A stretch of 64,000 nt of DNA. Source: Neorhizobium petrolearium (GTDB taxonomy: Bacteria; Pseudomonadota; Alphaproteobacteria; Rhizobiales; Rhizobiaceae). The DNA lies in assembly GCF_017873175.1 (NCBI RefSeq), contig NZ_JAGGJW010000002.1, forward strand, positions 124,001 through 188,000, read 5' to 3'. Both the position numbers and the translations under genes were made by a program. This document shows positions 8,427 to 17,039 of the stretch, piece by piece. Positions within the stretch are counted from its first letter, which is position 1. Every line of letters begins with the position of its first letter. Under the pieces are notes generated by a model, which worked only from the letters and a program-made list of their open reading frames with translations, was not told the origin of the DNA and ran no database searches.

Positions 8427-10036
8427 GCGAAGCCTTGAAGACCGTCGGCGAAACGCTGATCGATCTTCTGGAGGTAAATGACGTGGATGTCGTCTTCGGC
8501 ATCCCCGGCGTCCATACCGTCGAACTCTATCGCGGGCTTGCGGCCTCGAACATCCGCCATGTGACGCCGCGCCACGAACAGGGCGCCGGCTTCATGGCGG
8601 ACGGTTATGCCCGCGTCAGCGGCAAGCCCGGCGTCTGCCTCGTCATCACCGGACCGGGGCTGACCAACATCATCACGCCGATGGCGCAAGCCTATCAGGA
8701 TTCCGTGCCCATGCTGGTGATCTCGGGCGTCAATGCGCGCGCCACGCTCGGCCATGGCCGCGGCCGGCTGCATGAGTTGCCGGATCAGCGCGGCATGATC
8801 GCGACGCTGGCGCTGCTGTCGCACACGCTGCACGATCCGGAAGACCTGACGGAGGTGATGGAGCGAGCCTTCGCGATCCTGCGCTCCGGCCGGCCGGGAC
8901 CGGTGCATATCGAAATCCCGACCGATGTCATGGGTGCAAGAATCAAGGCGCCGCGCCTTCGGAATATTGTTCGTCTTCGACCGCGTGCCGACGCCGCAAC
9001 CATCAACGAAGCCGCATCCCTTTGTCTAACCGCGAAACGGCCGGTAACTTTGGTCGGCGGCGGTGCAGTGTCTGCAGCAAATGACATTCTGAGGCTGGCA
9101 GAAAGGCTCGATGCGCCGTTGGTGACCACCACCAACGCCCGTGGCGCCTTCGCGAGCCATCCGCTTTCCGTCCCGGCAAGCCCCAGCCTCAATGCCGTCC
9201 GAAGGCTGATCGCCGACGCCGACCTCGTACTCGCCTTCGGGACACAGATGAGCCAGACCGATTACGACATGCATGTCGACAACGGCTTTCCCGAGCTCGA
9301 CAACCTCATTCGTATCGATATCGATGCCCTGCAGCTTACCCGCGGGCCGAAGGCAATTTCGATCCTCTCTTCTGCAGAAAATGCCGCGACCGACCTGCTT
9401 GCCGCAATCGGCGCGGGCACCCGGCGCCAAACCGAGGGCGCGTCCCGAGCAGAAATGACAAGACAGGCAGCGCTTGCCGAACTCGCTCCGAAGATGTGCG
9501 TGGAGATCGGCATTCTCGACGCCGTCCGCGACGCTCTTCCCGGTGCCATCATAGTTGGCGATTCCACTCAGGCTGTCTACGCCGGCAACCTCTATTACGA
9601 GGCGGGCCGACCGCATGGCTGGTTCAACGCTGCAACGGGTTATGGCGCATTGGGTTATGGAACACCCGCCGCCATAGGCGCAGCGATCGCCGAACCCGAG
9701 ACGCCGGTCGTCTGCCTGACTGGCGACGGCGGGCTGCAGTTCACGCTGGCGGAAATCGGTTCGGCGAAGGACGCCGGCGCCGACGTCATCTTCCTCGTCT
9801 GGAACAATGATGGCTATCAGGAGATCGAGACCTACATGGTCGACAACGGCATCGAACCGGAAGGGGTCAAACCTTCCGCACCCGACTTCTTGAAGATCGC
9901 GGAAGCCTATGGCCTGCCTTCGATCCGCCTTACTCATGTGGATGAACTGCCGGCGGCGCTGCAGAAGTTCAGGCAGATCAAAGGTCCGTCGCTGATCGAA
10001 ATCCATCAGACGAAGACGGTCGGCGCGACCGCTTGA
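8423..10036 (+). CDS. aruI: Thiamine-diphosphate enzyme, likely 5-guanidino-2-oxopentanoate decarboxylase (AruI-like)
   Basis: A 537-residue ThDP-dependent enzyme of the acetolactate synthase fold. The N-terminal PYR domain has DVVFGIPGVHTVELYRGL, the catalytic glutamate in TPRHEQGAGFMADGYARVSG, and a GPGLTNI motif. The C-terminal PP domain has the metal-binding motif TGDGGLQFTLAEIGSAKDAG ending in WNNDGY. The family includes AruI, which decarboxylates 2-ketoarginine to 4-guanidinobutanal. The ATGA overlap with the aruH-like gene argues for a two-step arginine transaminase pathway. The following dehydrogenase and guanidinobutyrase steps are not in the window. The alternative reading is another 2-oxoacid decarboxylase or an acetolactate synthase-like protein. 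Confidence 0.72.
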   Translation: MSEALKTVGETLIDLLEVNDVDVVFGIPGVHTVELYRGLAASNIRHVTPRHEQGAGFMADGYARVSGKPGVCLVITGPGLTNIITPMAQAYQDSVPMLVISGVNARATLGHGRGRLHELPDQRGMIATLALLSHTLHDPEDLTEVMERAFAILRSGRPGPVHIEIPTDVMGARIKAPRLRNIVRLRPRADAATINEAASLCLTAKRPVTLVGGGAVSAANDILRLAERLDAPLVTTTNARGAFASHPLSVPASPSLNAVRRLIADADLVLAFGTQMSQTDYDMHVDNGFPELDNLIRIDIDALQLTRGPKAISILSSAENAATDLLAAIGAGTRRQTEGASRAEMTRQAALAELAPKMCVEIGILDAVRDALPGAIIVGDSTQAVYAGNLYYEAGRPHGWFNAATGYGALGYGTPAAIGAAIAEPETPVVCLTGDGGLQFTLAEIGSAKDAGADVIFLVWNNDGYQEIETYMVDNGIEPEGVKPSAPDFLKIAEAYGLPSIRLTHVDELPAALQKFRQIKGPSLIEIHQTKTVGATA

Positions 10037-10048
10037 GACGCATTCTGA

Positions 10049-10315
10049 TCAGCGTTTGCCCTTCGCCGTCTGACGGCCGACGACATCCGCCTGGGTCTCG
10101 ACGGAGTATGGCAGCGTCTGCCCGCCGGCATCACTTGCGTCGGCGACGCGGTCCTCTGATTTTCCGGAACCCTCGGCATCCCAGACTTTTCGAGCCTTGT
10201 TGATCTCGGCGGTCGCCGGATCGGGTTGCTTGCGGGTCTTGTTCTCGCCGGTGCCTGAGCTTTTGGCGATGTTCGGCTGGCTGCTGCCGAAGCGTTTGGG
10301 TTCGCTGGGTTGCAT
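10049..10315 (-). CDS. Small hydrophilic hypothetical protein (88 aa)
   Basis: An 88-residue, strongly hydrophilic and probably disordered protein (MQPSEPKRFGSSQPNIAKSS and onward), rich in Lys, Glu, Gly, Ser and Ala, with no cysteine or membrane segment. The case for a real gene is a near-perfect ribosome site (AAGGAGGAAG, six bases before the ATG) and a clean gap between the aruI-like gene and the DUF763 gene. No function can be assigned. Confidence 0.6.
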   Translation of the reverse strand: MQPSEPKRFGSSQPNIAKSSGTGENKTRKQPDPATAEINKARKVWDAEGSGKSEDRVADASDAGGQTLPYSVETQADVVGRQTAKGKR

Positions 10316-10357
10316 GGCTTCCTCCTTGGTTCTCCAATCGAGAACCGCAGAAAACCG

Positions 10358-11629
10358 TCATCGTTCCCTGCCGCCGCGACCTTTCTCCGCCCGTTCCTCC
10401 GGCGGCGGCTCGAACCCGAAGACGCTGCGGCCACCCCATTCATGCGAGTGGTGGAATTCTCCGGCGACGATCTCCTTGAGGTCCGGGCCGGTGACGTAGC
10501 GTTCGAGTTGGCGGGCCTGGTCATCCAGACGCTTCAGCGCCTGCAACTCCTCTTCGCGACCGAGCTTCGCCTTGCCGACGGCCGATTTCATTACCTTGAT
10601 CGTCTCGTCATAGACCTTCACCGGCACGGGGAACGGTTCCCGGTCCTTGCCGCCATGCGCAAGCGAGAACCGCGCCGGATCGGAGAAGCGGCAGGGCGCC
10701 CCATGCACCACTTCGGCGACCATGGCGAGCGCCTTGACCGTGCGGGCGCCGACGCCTGGCATGAGCAGCAATTGTTCGAAATCCTGAGGGCCCCGATCGG
10801 CCGCAGCGGCAAGCGTGCCGTGCAGCCGCTTCATGTTGACGTCTTCCTCGCGCACATCATGATGCGCTGGCATGATGAGATGCGGCAGCAGCGGCTGAGC
10901 GATATCTTTCGCCTTTAACGGGGGATCGAGCGCGATCACCTCCCGCACGATCCTGTCCGGCCCGAGCGAGGCGAGCAGGTCGAGCTGGCTCTTGCGGGAA
11001 GCATCCGCACGTCGGTCGGCGAGATTGACGATCTCGCCCTGTCTGCGGCCCTCGATCGCTGCATGCGGAGAATCGACAAAGCTGGTGATGCCTTCCGAAA
11101 TCCAGTGATAGCGCCGGGCCTGTCGCTTGTCGCCGTTCATGCCCTGCTGGACGACGACCCATTTGCCGTCATCAGCGACGATGAAACCGTGCAGGTAAAG
11201 GTCGAACCCGTCCTGCACCGCCGCACTATCCACCTTGGCGACGAGCCGGCTGACAGTGGCCAGACCCTCGCCGTCGAACCCCACCCGGTCGCCGATCGCC
11301 ATGAGCTCGCCAGGCGTCTGCCTGGAATTCTGGCCACGTCCGCCGCAGACATGGATGCCGAGCTCGCCGGAGAGCGGCGTCAGCCCGCGCTTCAGCGCGC
11401 CGATAACGCTGGTGGTGATGCCCGACGAATGCCAGTCCATGCCCATGACGCAGCCGAAGGACTGGAACCAGAAGGGATGCGCGAGCCGCCGCATGAACTC
11501 GTCGCGGCCATATTCGATGACGATCGCCTGCGCGATGATCGCGCCAAGTTTCGTCATGCGCTCGCCGAGCCACCGGGGAACCCGGCCGCCGTGAAGCGGA
11601 AGATCGGCGCTGCCTGCTCTTTGAACCAT
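10358..11629 (-). CDS. DUF763 domain-containing protein with helix-hairpin-helix motif
   Basis: A 423-residue member of the DUF763 family. It opens with MVQRAGSADLPLHGGRVPRW and contains GCVMGMDWHSSGITTSVIGALKRGL and LGIHVCGGRGQNSRQTP, all typical of the family. A helix-hairpin-helix-like segment (LLLMPGVGARTVKALAMVAE) near residue 290 suggests DNA contact. The C-terminal 100 residues are charged and helical. The family has no established biochemical role. The gene runs in the same direction as the aminotransferase 28 bases upstream and could be cotranscribed with it, although the two do not obviously share a function. Confidence 0.82.
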   Translation of the reverse strand: MVQRAGSADLPLHGGRVPRWLGERMTKLGAIIAQAIVIEYGRDEFMRRLAHPFWFQSFGCVMGMDWHSSGITTSVIGALKRGLTPLSGELGIHVCGGRGQNSRQTPGELMAIGDRVGFDGEGLATVSRLVAKVDSAAVQDGFDLYLHGFIVADDGKWVVVQQGMNGDKRQARRYHWISEGITSFVDSPHAAIEGRRQGEIVNLADRRADASRKSQLDLLASLGPDRIVREVIALDPPLKAKDIAQPLLPHLIMPAHHDVREEDVNMKRLHGTLAAAADRGPQDFEQLLLMPGVGARTVKALAMVAEVVHGAPCRFSDPARFSLAHGGKDREPFPVPVKVYDETIKVMKSAVGKAKLGREEELQALKRLDDQARQLERYVTGPDLKEIVAGEFHHSHEWGGRSVFGFEPPPEERAEKGRGGRER

Positions 11630-11656
11630 GCTCTGCTTATAGAACGGCCACCCGCC

Positions 11657-12829
11657 TTATGACAGGGCAAAGTTCCGCAAACGTTCTTCCAGAAGGCCGA
11701 TCGTCGGCACATCCGCATTGGCGAACGCAAACCGCAGGTAATCCTGTTGCCCCTCGCCGAAATAGGCGCCGGGAATGCAGATGATGCCCACCTCCCGGGC
11801 AAGCTTCTCCGCGACCGCCGCCGAGCCAACACCGCGGAAGGGATGGCGCACGAAGGCGAAATACGCGCCGATCGCATCGAGCTTCCAGTCGTTGACCGAA
11901 CGCATCACCGTTTTCAGCGCGTCGGCGCGTCGGCCGATCTCCTGCCGGTTCTCCTCGCGCCAGCCGGCGAGAAGAGGCAACGCCCTTGCGACAGCCGCCT
12001 GGGCGGCGCGTGGCGCGCAGATCTGTAGGTTGTCCATGACCTTGGCAACCTGCTCGACGACCTTCGAACCGGCGGTGATCGCACCCAGCCGGTGGCCCGG
12101 AATGCAGAAGGATTTCGAAAAGCTGTAAAGGCTGATCAGCGTTTCTTCCCAGCCGTCGAGGCTGAAAAGGCCATGCGGCGCCCTGCCGGCCTCGTGCATG
12201 AAGTCGCGATAGGTTTCATCGAGGATGAGCCAGATGCCCTTCTCCCGGCAGAGCCTGAAGATCGCTTCCAGCAGCGGCGCCGGGTAGATCGCCCCGGTCG
12301 GATTGTTGGGCGACACGAGCGCCAGCGCCCGGACGTCGCCGGTGACTGCGGCTTCGATATCGGCCAAATCCGGCAGGAAACCGTTCGCCGCCTCGCAAGC
12401 CACGAAGGCGGTCTTGATGCCCATCATGGCGAGCGTGGTCTCGTGGTTAAAATAGAAGGGCTCCGTCATCAGGACCGTGTTGCCCGGACCGGCAACCGTC
12501 ATCGCGGCACAGACGAAGGCCTGGTTGCAGCCCGACGTGATATGGATGTTTTCCGCTCCCACGTTCGCATCATAGACTTGCGAGACATGCTCGGCATAGG
12601 CATTCCGAAGCTCCGCTTCACCCTCGATCGGTCCGTAGCCGGTGAACGCCCTGGAGGACGCCGTCTCGCCGAGCAGTCTCAGCATGTCCGGATGGGCGGG
12701 ATAACCCGGGACCGCCTGTGACAGATCGATCAGCGGTCCCTTCGCTCCCTGATAGGCATGCCCCCAGGCGAAAACGGATGGAACGGGCGGCGGCGAAAGC
12801 TTTTCGACAAGAGGATTGAAGGCAGGCAT
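11657..12829 (-). CDS. Class I/II PLP-dependent aminotransferase
   Basis: A 390-residue fold-type I aminotransferase. It has ITSGCNQAFVCAAMTVAGPGN for cofactor phosphate binding, SPNNPTGAIYPAPLL, ILDETYRDF, and LYSFSKSFCIPGHRLGA with the PLP lysine in SFSKS. The substrate is not evident. The family includes aspartate, aromatic and methionine-related transaminases. The ATG at 12829 was preferred over a TTG 24 bases upstream. It is divergent from the sulfite-oxidase-fold gene at 12918, with an 88-base gap. Confidence 0.85.
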   Translation of the reverse strand: MPAFNPLVEKLSPPPVPSVFAWGHAYQGAKGPLIDLSQAVPGYPAHPDMLRLLGETASSRAFTGYGPIEGEAELRNAYAEHVSQVYDANVGAENIHITSGCNQAFVCAAMTVAGPGNTVLMTEPFYFNHETTLAMMGIKTAFVACEAANGFLPDLADIEAAVTGDVRALALVSPNNPTGAIYPAPLLEAIFRLCREKGIWLILDETYRDFMHEAGRAPHGLFSLDGWEETLISLYSFSKSFCIPGHRLGAITAGSKVVEQVAKVMDNLQICAPRAAQAAVARALPLLAGWREENRQEIGRRADALKTVMRSVNDWKLDAIGAYFAFVRHPFRGVGSAAVAEKLAREVGIICIPGAYFGEGQQDYLRFAFANADVPTIGLLEERLRNFALS

Positions 12830-12917
12830 GATTGTCCAGGACAGGGTTTTCAAAGATGGGCGATTGATTTGTCCCCCTTGTTCATCAGAATATCGAGGGA
12901 CGCAAGGAGAACCATAG

Positions 12918-13580
12918 ATGGCCGACGATATTCAGCCTGAGGATTCGAAACTCACCATCACCAAGCGGAAATGGGCCGGAGAGGGCAAGTTCCTGACCGG
13001 GCGCGTGTCCCGCCCCGAAACCGAGCGCCTGCCGCCCGGCCAGCATCTGGTCAAGAACTGGCCGGTGCTCGATCTCGGCCAGCAGCCACGGGTCTCGACT
13101 TCCCAGTGGAAGCTCGACGTCCGCGGCCTCATCAACCACCCGAAGACCTTCGATTGGGCTTCCTTCCAGGCTCTTCCGCAAAGCGAAATGCGCTCCGACA
13201 TCCACTGCGTGACGACCTGGTCGCGCTACGACAACAACTGGAAGGGCGTTTCCACCCGCGACTTCCTCGATGCCGTCGATCCGAAGGACGAAGCGGTGGC
13301 GGTGATGCTGACAAGTTATGACGGCTACACAACCAACCTGCTTCTCTCGGATTTCGCCTCGCCGGATGCGATCATCGTCCATAGCTGGGAAGGCCAGCCG
13401 TTGACGGAGGAGCACGGCGGGCCGGTGCGCCTCGTGGTGCCGCATCTCTATTTCTGGAAGAGCACCAAATGGCTCCACCGGATCGAATTCCTCGACCGGG
13501 ACCGCGCCGGCTTCTGGGAGAACAACGGCTACCATATGCGGGGCGATCCCTGGTCGGAGCAGCGGTACGCGGACGATTAG
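12918..13580 (+). CDS. Sulfite oxidase-like molybdopterin oxidoreductase (cytosolic)
   Basis: A 220-residue protein with the sulfite-oxidase Moco domain. SDIHCVTTWSRYDNNW near residue 93 carries the cysteine expected to ligate molybdenum. TSYDGYTTNLLLSDF and GGPVRLVVPHLYFWKSTKWLHRIEF are the other conserved blocks. There is no Tat signal, so it belongs with the cytosolic YuiH-like members rather than with periplasmic MsrP. No haem domain or partner subunit is adjacent. AAGGAG precedes the ATG. The substrate is unknown. It lies next to a second, unrelated molybdoenzyme operon encoded on the opposite strand. Confidence 0.83.
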   Translation: MADDIQPEDSKLTITKRKWAGEGKFLTGRVSRPETERLPPGQHLVKNWPVLDLGQQPRVSTSQWKLDVRGLINHPKTFDWASFQALPQSEMRSDIHCVTTWSRYDNNWKGVSTRDFLDAVDPKDEAVAVMLTSYDGYTTNLLLSDFASPDAIIVHSWEGQPLTEEHGGPVRLVVPHLYFWKSTKWLHRIEFLDRDRAGFWENNGYHMRGDPWSEQRYADD

Positions 13581-13615
13581 CTTCGGACGCCGACGACCCT
13601 CATGCGCCTGCCGGT

Positions 13616-13646
13616 ACCTTCTCCCCCGTTTAACGGGGGAGAAGGT
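13616..13646. repeat. Perfect 15-bp hairpin in convergent intergenic gap
   Basis: ACCTTCTCCCCCGTT (13616-13630) and its exact reverse complement (13632-13646) flank a single T. It sits between two convergent genes and could end transcription from both sides, but there is no T-run on either strand. The CTTCTCCC/GGGAGAAG core resembles the first hairpin of the 75-bp elements at 50069 and 56960. Confidence 0.6.
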
Positions 13647-13700
13647 ATATGCCGCGCCGGCTATCCTCGTCCCGTCCGCAACGTTGTGCAAGGCACTTGT

Positions 13701-13728
13701 ACCCTTTCCCCGTGAGCGGGGTTAGGGT
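13701..13728. repeat. Second hairpin (C-rich/G-rich) before the Mo-hydroxylase operon end
   Basis: ACCCTTTCCCCG (13701-13712) pairs at 10 of 12 positions with CGGGGTTAGGGT (13717-13728) around a TGAG loop. A TTAGGG repeat continues to about 13736. Together with 13616-13646 it makes a two-hairpin element, the layout seen in rhizobial intergenic palindromic elements. Confidence 0.45.
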
Positions 13729-13758
13729 TAGGGTGAGGAGCAAGACCAAGGGTAACCC

Positions 13759-16047
13759 TCAGATCAGCTTTTCCAGCGTGATCGGCAGGTCGCGAACGCG
13801 TTTTCCCGTCGCGTGGAAGACGGCATTGGCGATCGCAGGTGCCACGCCGACGATACCGACCTCACCCACACCCTTTCCGCCCAACGCCGACGCGTTGAAA
13901 TCCGGCACGCCGACGGAGATCACCTGGATGTCCGGAATGTCCGAATTGGTCGGCACCAGATAATCACCCACATTGCTGTTCATCATCCGGCCGTTCCGCT
14001 GGTCGACAAGCCCTTCTTCCAAAAGCGCCTGACCGATACCCATGATGATGCCGCCGCGCCACTGGCTTTCCACCAGCCGCGGATTGTAAAGCCGCCCGCA
14101 ATCGAAGGCGGAGACCATGCGGGAGACACGCACCGTGCCGAAATCCTCATCAACGCGAACTTCGGCGAAATGGGCGCACCAGCTGTGCATGGAGTAGTCG
14201 CCCATGGTCGGCCCCCGCACCTTTGCCATGGTCGTCCAGGCCTGGTGGTGCTCCTGGGCGGTTGCACCGTCCGGCAGCGTGTTCCGGCGGATCTCCAGTT
14301 CGTCACGGCCGAGTGCGGCCATCAGCTCCGGCAGGGTAAGCGAAGGACCTTCGCCGCGCGAGACGCTGATGCGCCCGTCCCCGAAGGTGAGCGTGTTCGC
14401 CCCGGTGTCACGCAGCGGCGAGTTGGCATCGCTGAGCGCAAGCCCGATGAGTTCGTCCCGCGCAGCCGTGGCAGCCTTGTGAACGGCCCCCAGTATGGAG
14501 CCCGCCAGCATCGAGCCACCGGCGATCGCCGAGCCCGGCAGGCGGGAATCGCCGAGCTTCACATCGACCTGGCTGACCGGCACGCCGAACACATCGGCCG
14601 CGGTCTGGGCAAGAATCGTATAGGTGCCCTGCCCCATGTCGATCGCGCCGCTGACGACTTCGACACGACCATTGCCGAGGATACGGATCATCGCCTCGCT
14701 GGGTGCCTGGATGACCGGGAAGGTTCCGCAGCCGATACCCCAGCCGATCAACGTCCTGCCTTCCCGCATCGAGCGCGGCTGGTGACTGCGTTTCGACCAG
14801 CCGAAGGCTTCCGCACCCTCCATGAGGGCCTCGCGCAGGCGGCGGGTCGACCAGGGCTTTCCCGACTGGTAGTCGCGGTCGGCATAATTCTTCAGCCGCA
14901 GGTCCAGCGGGTCCATGCCGAGTTTCCAGGCGAGCTCGTCCATGGCGCATTCGATGCCGTAGGCGCTCGGGTTCTTGCCCGGGCCGCGAAGGGCGCCGGG
15001 CGTCACGGTATTGACCGGCACGATCCTGTGCTGGGAGGAGAAATTCTCGACCTTGTAGAGGATCGAAGTGGCAGCGCCGGTCTGCTCCGGCCAGTCCGCA
15101 TAGGTGGAGGTTTCGCTCGCACCCCGATGGACGATGGCCTGCAGGACGCCGTCTTCCGTCGCCCCGAGCCTGATCGTCTGCCTGGTCGCGGCACGGCCGC
15201 CGTAGCTTGTGAAGTTCTGCGGGCGTGTGACCGCCAGCTTCACCGGCCGCCCGAGCTTGCGAGCCGCGAAGGCGGCGACCGCGCTATAGGCGAGCGCAGC
15301 CCCCTTCGACCCGAACCCCCCGCCGATGAAGGGCGAGATCAACCGGACGTTCTCATAGGGGATGGCGAACCATTCGGCATAGCTGCGCGCCATCCCATGC
15401 GACCACTGGCTCGGCTCCCAGACGGTGAGCTGATCGCCGTCCCATTTCACGGTCAGCCCGTGCGGCTCCATCGCCACGTGATATTCGCGCGGCGTGCTGT
15501 ACTCGGCCTCGATCATGACGGGGGCGGCGGCAAGCGCCGCTTCCGCATCACCCCAGGCAACGTTCAGCATATCGACGGCTTTGCCTTCGCCGGCATTCGG
15601 ATCGTCAAGACTGGCGACCGACGGAGCTTCCGCGTAAACGATGTCGAGCAACTTGGCAGCTTCAACGGCCTGTTCGCGGGTTTCGGCAATCACTGTCGCG
15701 ATCGACTCCCCGTTGAAGCGGACCTCGCGCGGCAGGGGATGATAGGGTTGGTTCTCCGGGCGATTGCCATGCCAGTCGGAGGCAGTCGTGAGCCCAAGGT
15801 CGTCTTCCGGCGTCAGCACCAAAAGGACGCCCGGTGCCTCAAGCGCCTTCGACGTATCGATCGAGACGACTTGCCCCGCCGGGATCGTGCTCTGCACCAG
15901 CACGGCATGCGCCAATCCTTCCACCGGATACTCCAGCGCGTAGGTTGCCGCCCCGGTCACCTTCAGTTGCCCTTCAAATCGGGTCTGGCGGCCACCGATC
16001 ATACCATCTGAGGCATCGCCGTGTTTGCGGGTTTCCATGATGGTCAT
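13759..16047 (-). CDS. Molybdenum hydroxylase large (Moco) subunit, PaoC/xanthine dehydrogenase family
   Basis: A 762-residue molybdopterin cytosine dinucleotide-type large subunit. Visible blocks are SPFIGGGFGSKGAALAYSAVA (Moco binding), VTPGALRGPGKNPSAYGIECAMDEL, the AIDMGQGTYTILAQTAADVFG block, and the C-terminal ALGGKGVGEVGIVGVAPAIANAV with the catalytic glutamate in GVGE. It is the last gene of a three-gene operon whose starts and stops overlap as ATGA. Overall it resembles E. coli PaoC, which oxidises aromatic aldehydes, but the substrate cannot be read from sequence. Electrons would pass from molybdenum to the Fe-S subunit and the FAD subunit. No XdhC/PaoD-type chaperone lies in the operon. 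Confidence 0.87.
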   Translation of the reverse strand: MTIMETRKHGDASDGMIGGRQTRFEGQLKVTGAATYALEYPVEGLAHAVLVQSTIPAGQVVSIDTSKALEAPGVLLVLTPEDDLGLTTASDWHGNRPENQPYHPLPREVRFNGESIATVIAETREQAVEAAKLLDIVYAEAPSVASLDDPNAGEGKAVDMLNVAWGDAEAALAAAPVMIEAEYSTPREYHVAMEPHGLTVKWDGDQLTVWEPSQWSHGMARSYAEWFAIPYENVRLISPFIGGGFGSKGAALAYSAVAAFAARKLGRPVKLAVTRPQNFTSYGGRAATRQTIRLGATEDGVLQAIVHRGASETSTYADWPEQTGAATSILYKVENFSSQHRIVPVNTVTPGALRGPGKNPSAYGIECAMDELAWKLGMDPLDLRLKNYADRDYQSGKPWSTRRLREALMEGAEAFGWSKRSHQPRSMREGRTLIGWGIGCGTFPVIQAPSEAMIRILGNGRVEVVSGAIDMGQGTYTILAQTAADVFGVPVSQVDVKLGDSRLPGSAIAGGSMLAGSILGAVHKAATAARDELIGLALSDANSPLRDTGANTLTFGDGRISVSRGEGPSLTLPELMAALGRDELEIRRNTLPDGATAQEHHQAWTTMAKVRGPTMGDYSMHSWCAHFAEVRVDEDFGTVRVSRMVSAFDCGRLYNPRLVESQWRGGIIMGIGQALLEEGLVDQRNGRMMNSNVGDYLVPTNSDIPDIQVISVGVPDFNASALGGKGVGEVGIVGVAPAIANAVFHATGKRVRDLPITLEKLI

Positions 16048-17039
16048 GCGAGACCTCCAACATTCTGGGCCATTTTCAGGATGGCGCGAGCGACGACGCG
16101 CGGCGCAAGTTCTATCTTGTAGCGGTTGCCGCCGTGGGAGACGGCCCCTTCCATGGCGAGACCACTGGCCCTCTCGACGGTTTCGACGTCAAGCGCCTTG
16201 CCGATGAGAGCCTGCTCGACCGCTCTTGCGCGCCACGGCTTGGTGGCGACGCCACCGAGCGCAACGCGAATGTCGCGGACCGTCTTGCCGTCCGCCTCGA
16301 GTTCGACACCGACAGCGGCGCTTGCCGCAGCGAATTCGTAGGATTGCCGGTCGCGAACCTTGAGATAGGTCGAGTTCCTGGCTGCGGCGGAAGCAGGAAT
16401 GCCGATGCCGACGATCATCTCGCCGCGCCCCAGCACCGTCTCCCTGTCCGGTGTATCACCCGGCAGCAGGAAGAAATCGTCGACGGAGACCTTGCGGCTG
16501 CCGAGATCAACAAAGGCGTCGAAGGCCACCAGCGCCACCGCAAGGTCACCAGGATAGGTGGCGATGCAGGCATCGCTCGTACCGAGGACGGCGTGGTTGC
16601 GCGTCACCCCGCCGATCGCCGGGCAGCCCGAGCCGGGGTTACGCTTGTTGCAGGCCGGAAAGGTGGCCGGATCACGGAAATAGGGACAGCGTGTCCTCTG
16701 CAGGAGATTGCCGCCGATCGTCGCCATGTTGCGAAGCTGGGCGGAAGCCGCAAGCGAGAGCGATTCGGCAACCGCCGGGAATGCCGCCCGGATTTGCGTA
16801 TGGTCGGCGACGTCCCCCATCCTGGCAAGCGCACCAATAACGGCACTGCTCGCATCGACATTGATCTCGCCAAGACCGGAGAGATGGGTAATATCGACGA
16901 CGGTTGCGGGTTCGGCCACGCCGCATTTGGCAAGATCGAGCAGCGTCGTGCCGCCGGCAAGAAGTGCGCCGCCGGCCTGAAGCACGGCATTGCGGGCCTC
17001 ATCCACAGAAGAGGCGCGGAAATAGGAGAAGTCTCTCAT
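16044..17039 (-). CDS. Molybdenum hydroxylase FAD subunit with extra [4Fe-4S] motif (PaoB-like)
   Basis: A 331-residue FAD-binding subunit. LLAGGTTLLDLAK near residue 26 and MATIGGNLLQRTRCPYF near residue 103 are the two flavin loops. After the second loop comes a cysteine cluster, RCPYFRDPATFPACNKRNPGSGC. In the PaoB/HCR-beta type of subunit the equivalent cysteines bind an additional [4Fe-4S] cluster that plain xanthine dehydrogenase FAD subunits lack. Both ends overlap neighbouring genes by four bases, so translation is tightly coupled. Confidence 0.87.
   Translation of the reverse strand: MRDFSYFRASSVDEARNAVLQAGGALLAGGTTLLDLAKCGVAEPATVVDITHLSGLGEINVDASSAVIGALARMGDVADHTQIRAAFPAVAESLSLAASAQLRNMATIGGNLLQRTRCPYFRDPATFPACNKRNPGSGCPAIGGVTRNHAVLGTSDACIATYPGDLAVALVAFDAFVDLGSRKVSVDDFFLLPGDTPDRETVLGRGEMIVGIGIPASAAARNSTYLKVRDRQSYEFAAASAAVGVELEADGKTVRDIRVALGGVATKPWRARAVEQALIGKALDVETVERASGLAMEGAVSHGGNRYKIELAPRVVARAILKMAQNVGGLA

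Noticed and set aside
13721..13736. TTAGGG repeats suggesting a telomere-like sequence
   Set aside because: Only two to three units inside a hairpin element in the middle of coding DNA; more simply part of an intergenic palindromic repeat.
13813..16011. 732-codon open frame on the plus strand opposite the Mo-hydroxylase large subunit
   Set aside because: Antisense shadow of a well-supported gene; no family features.
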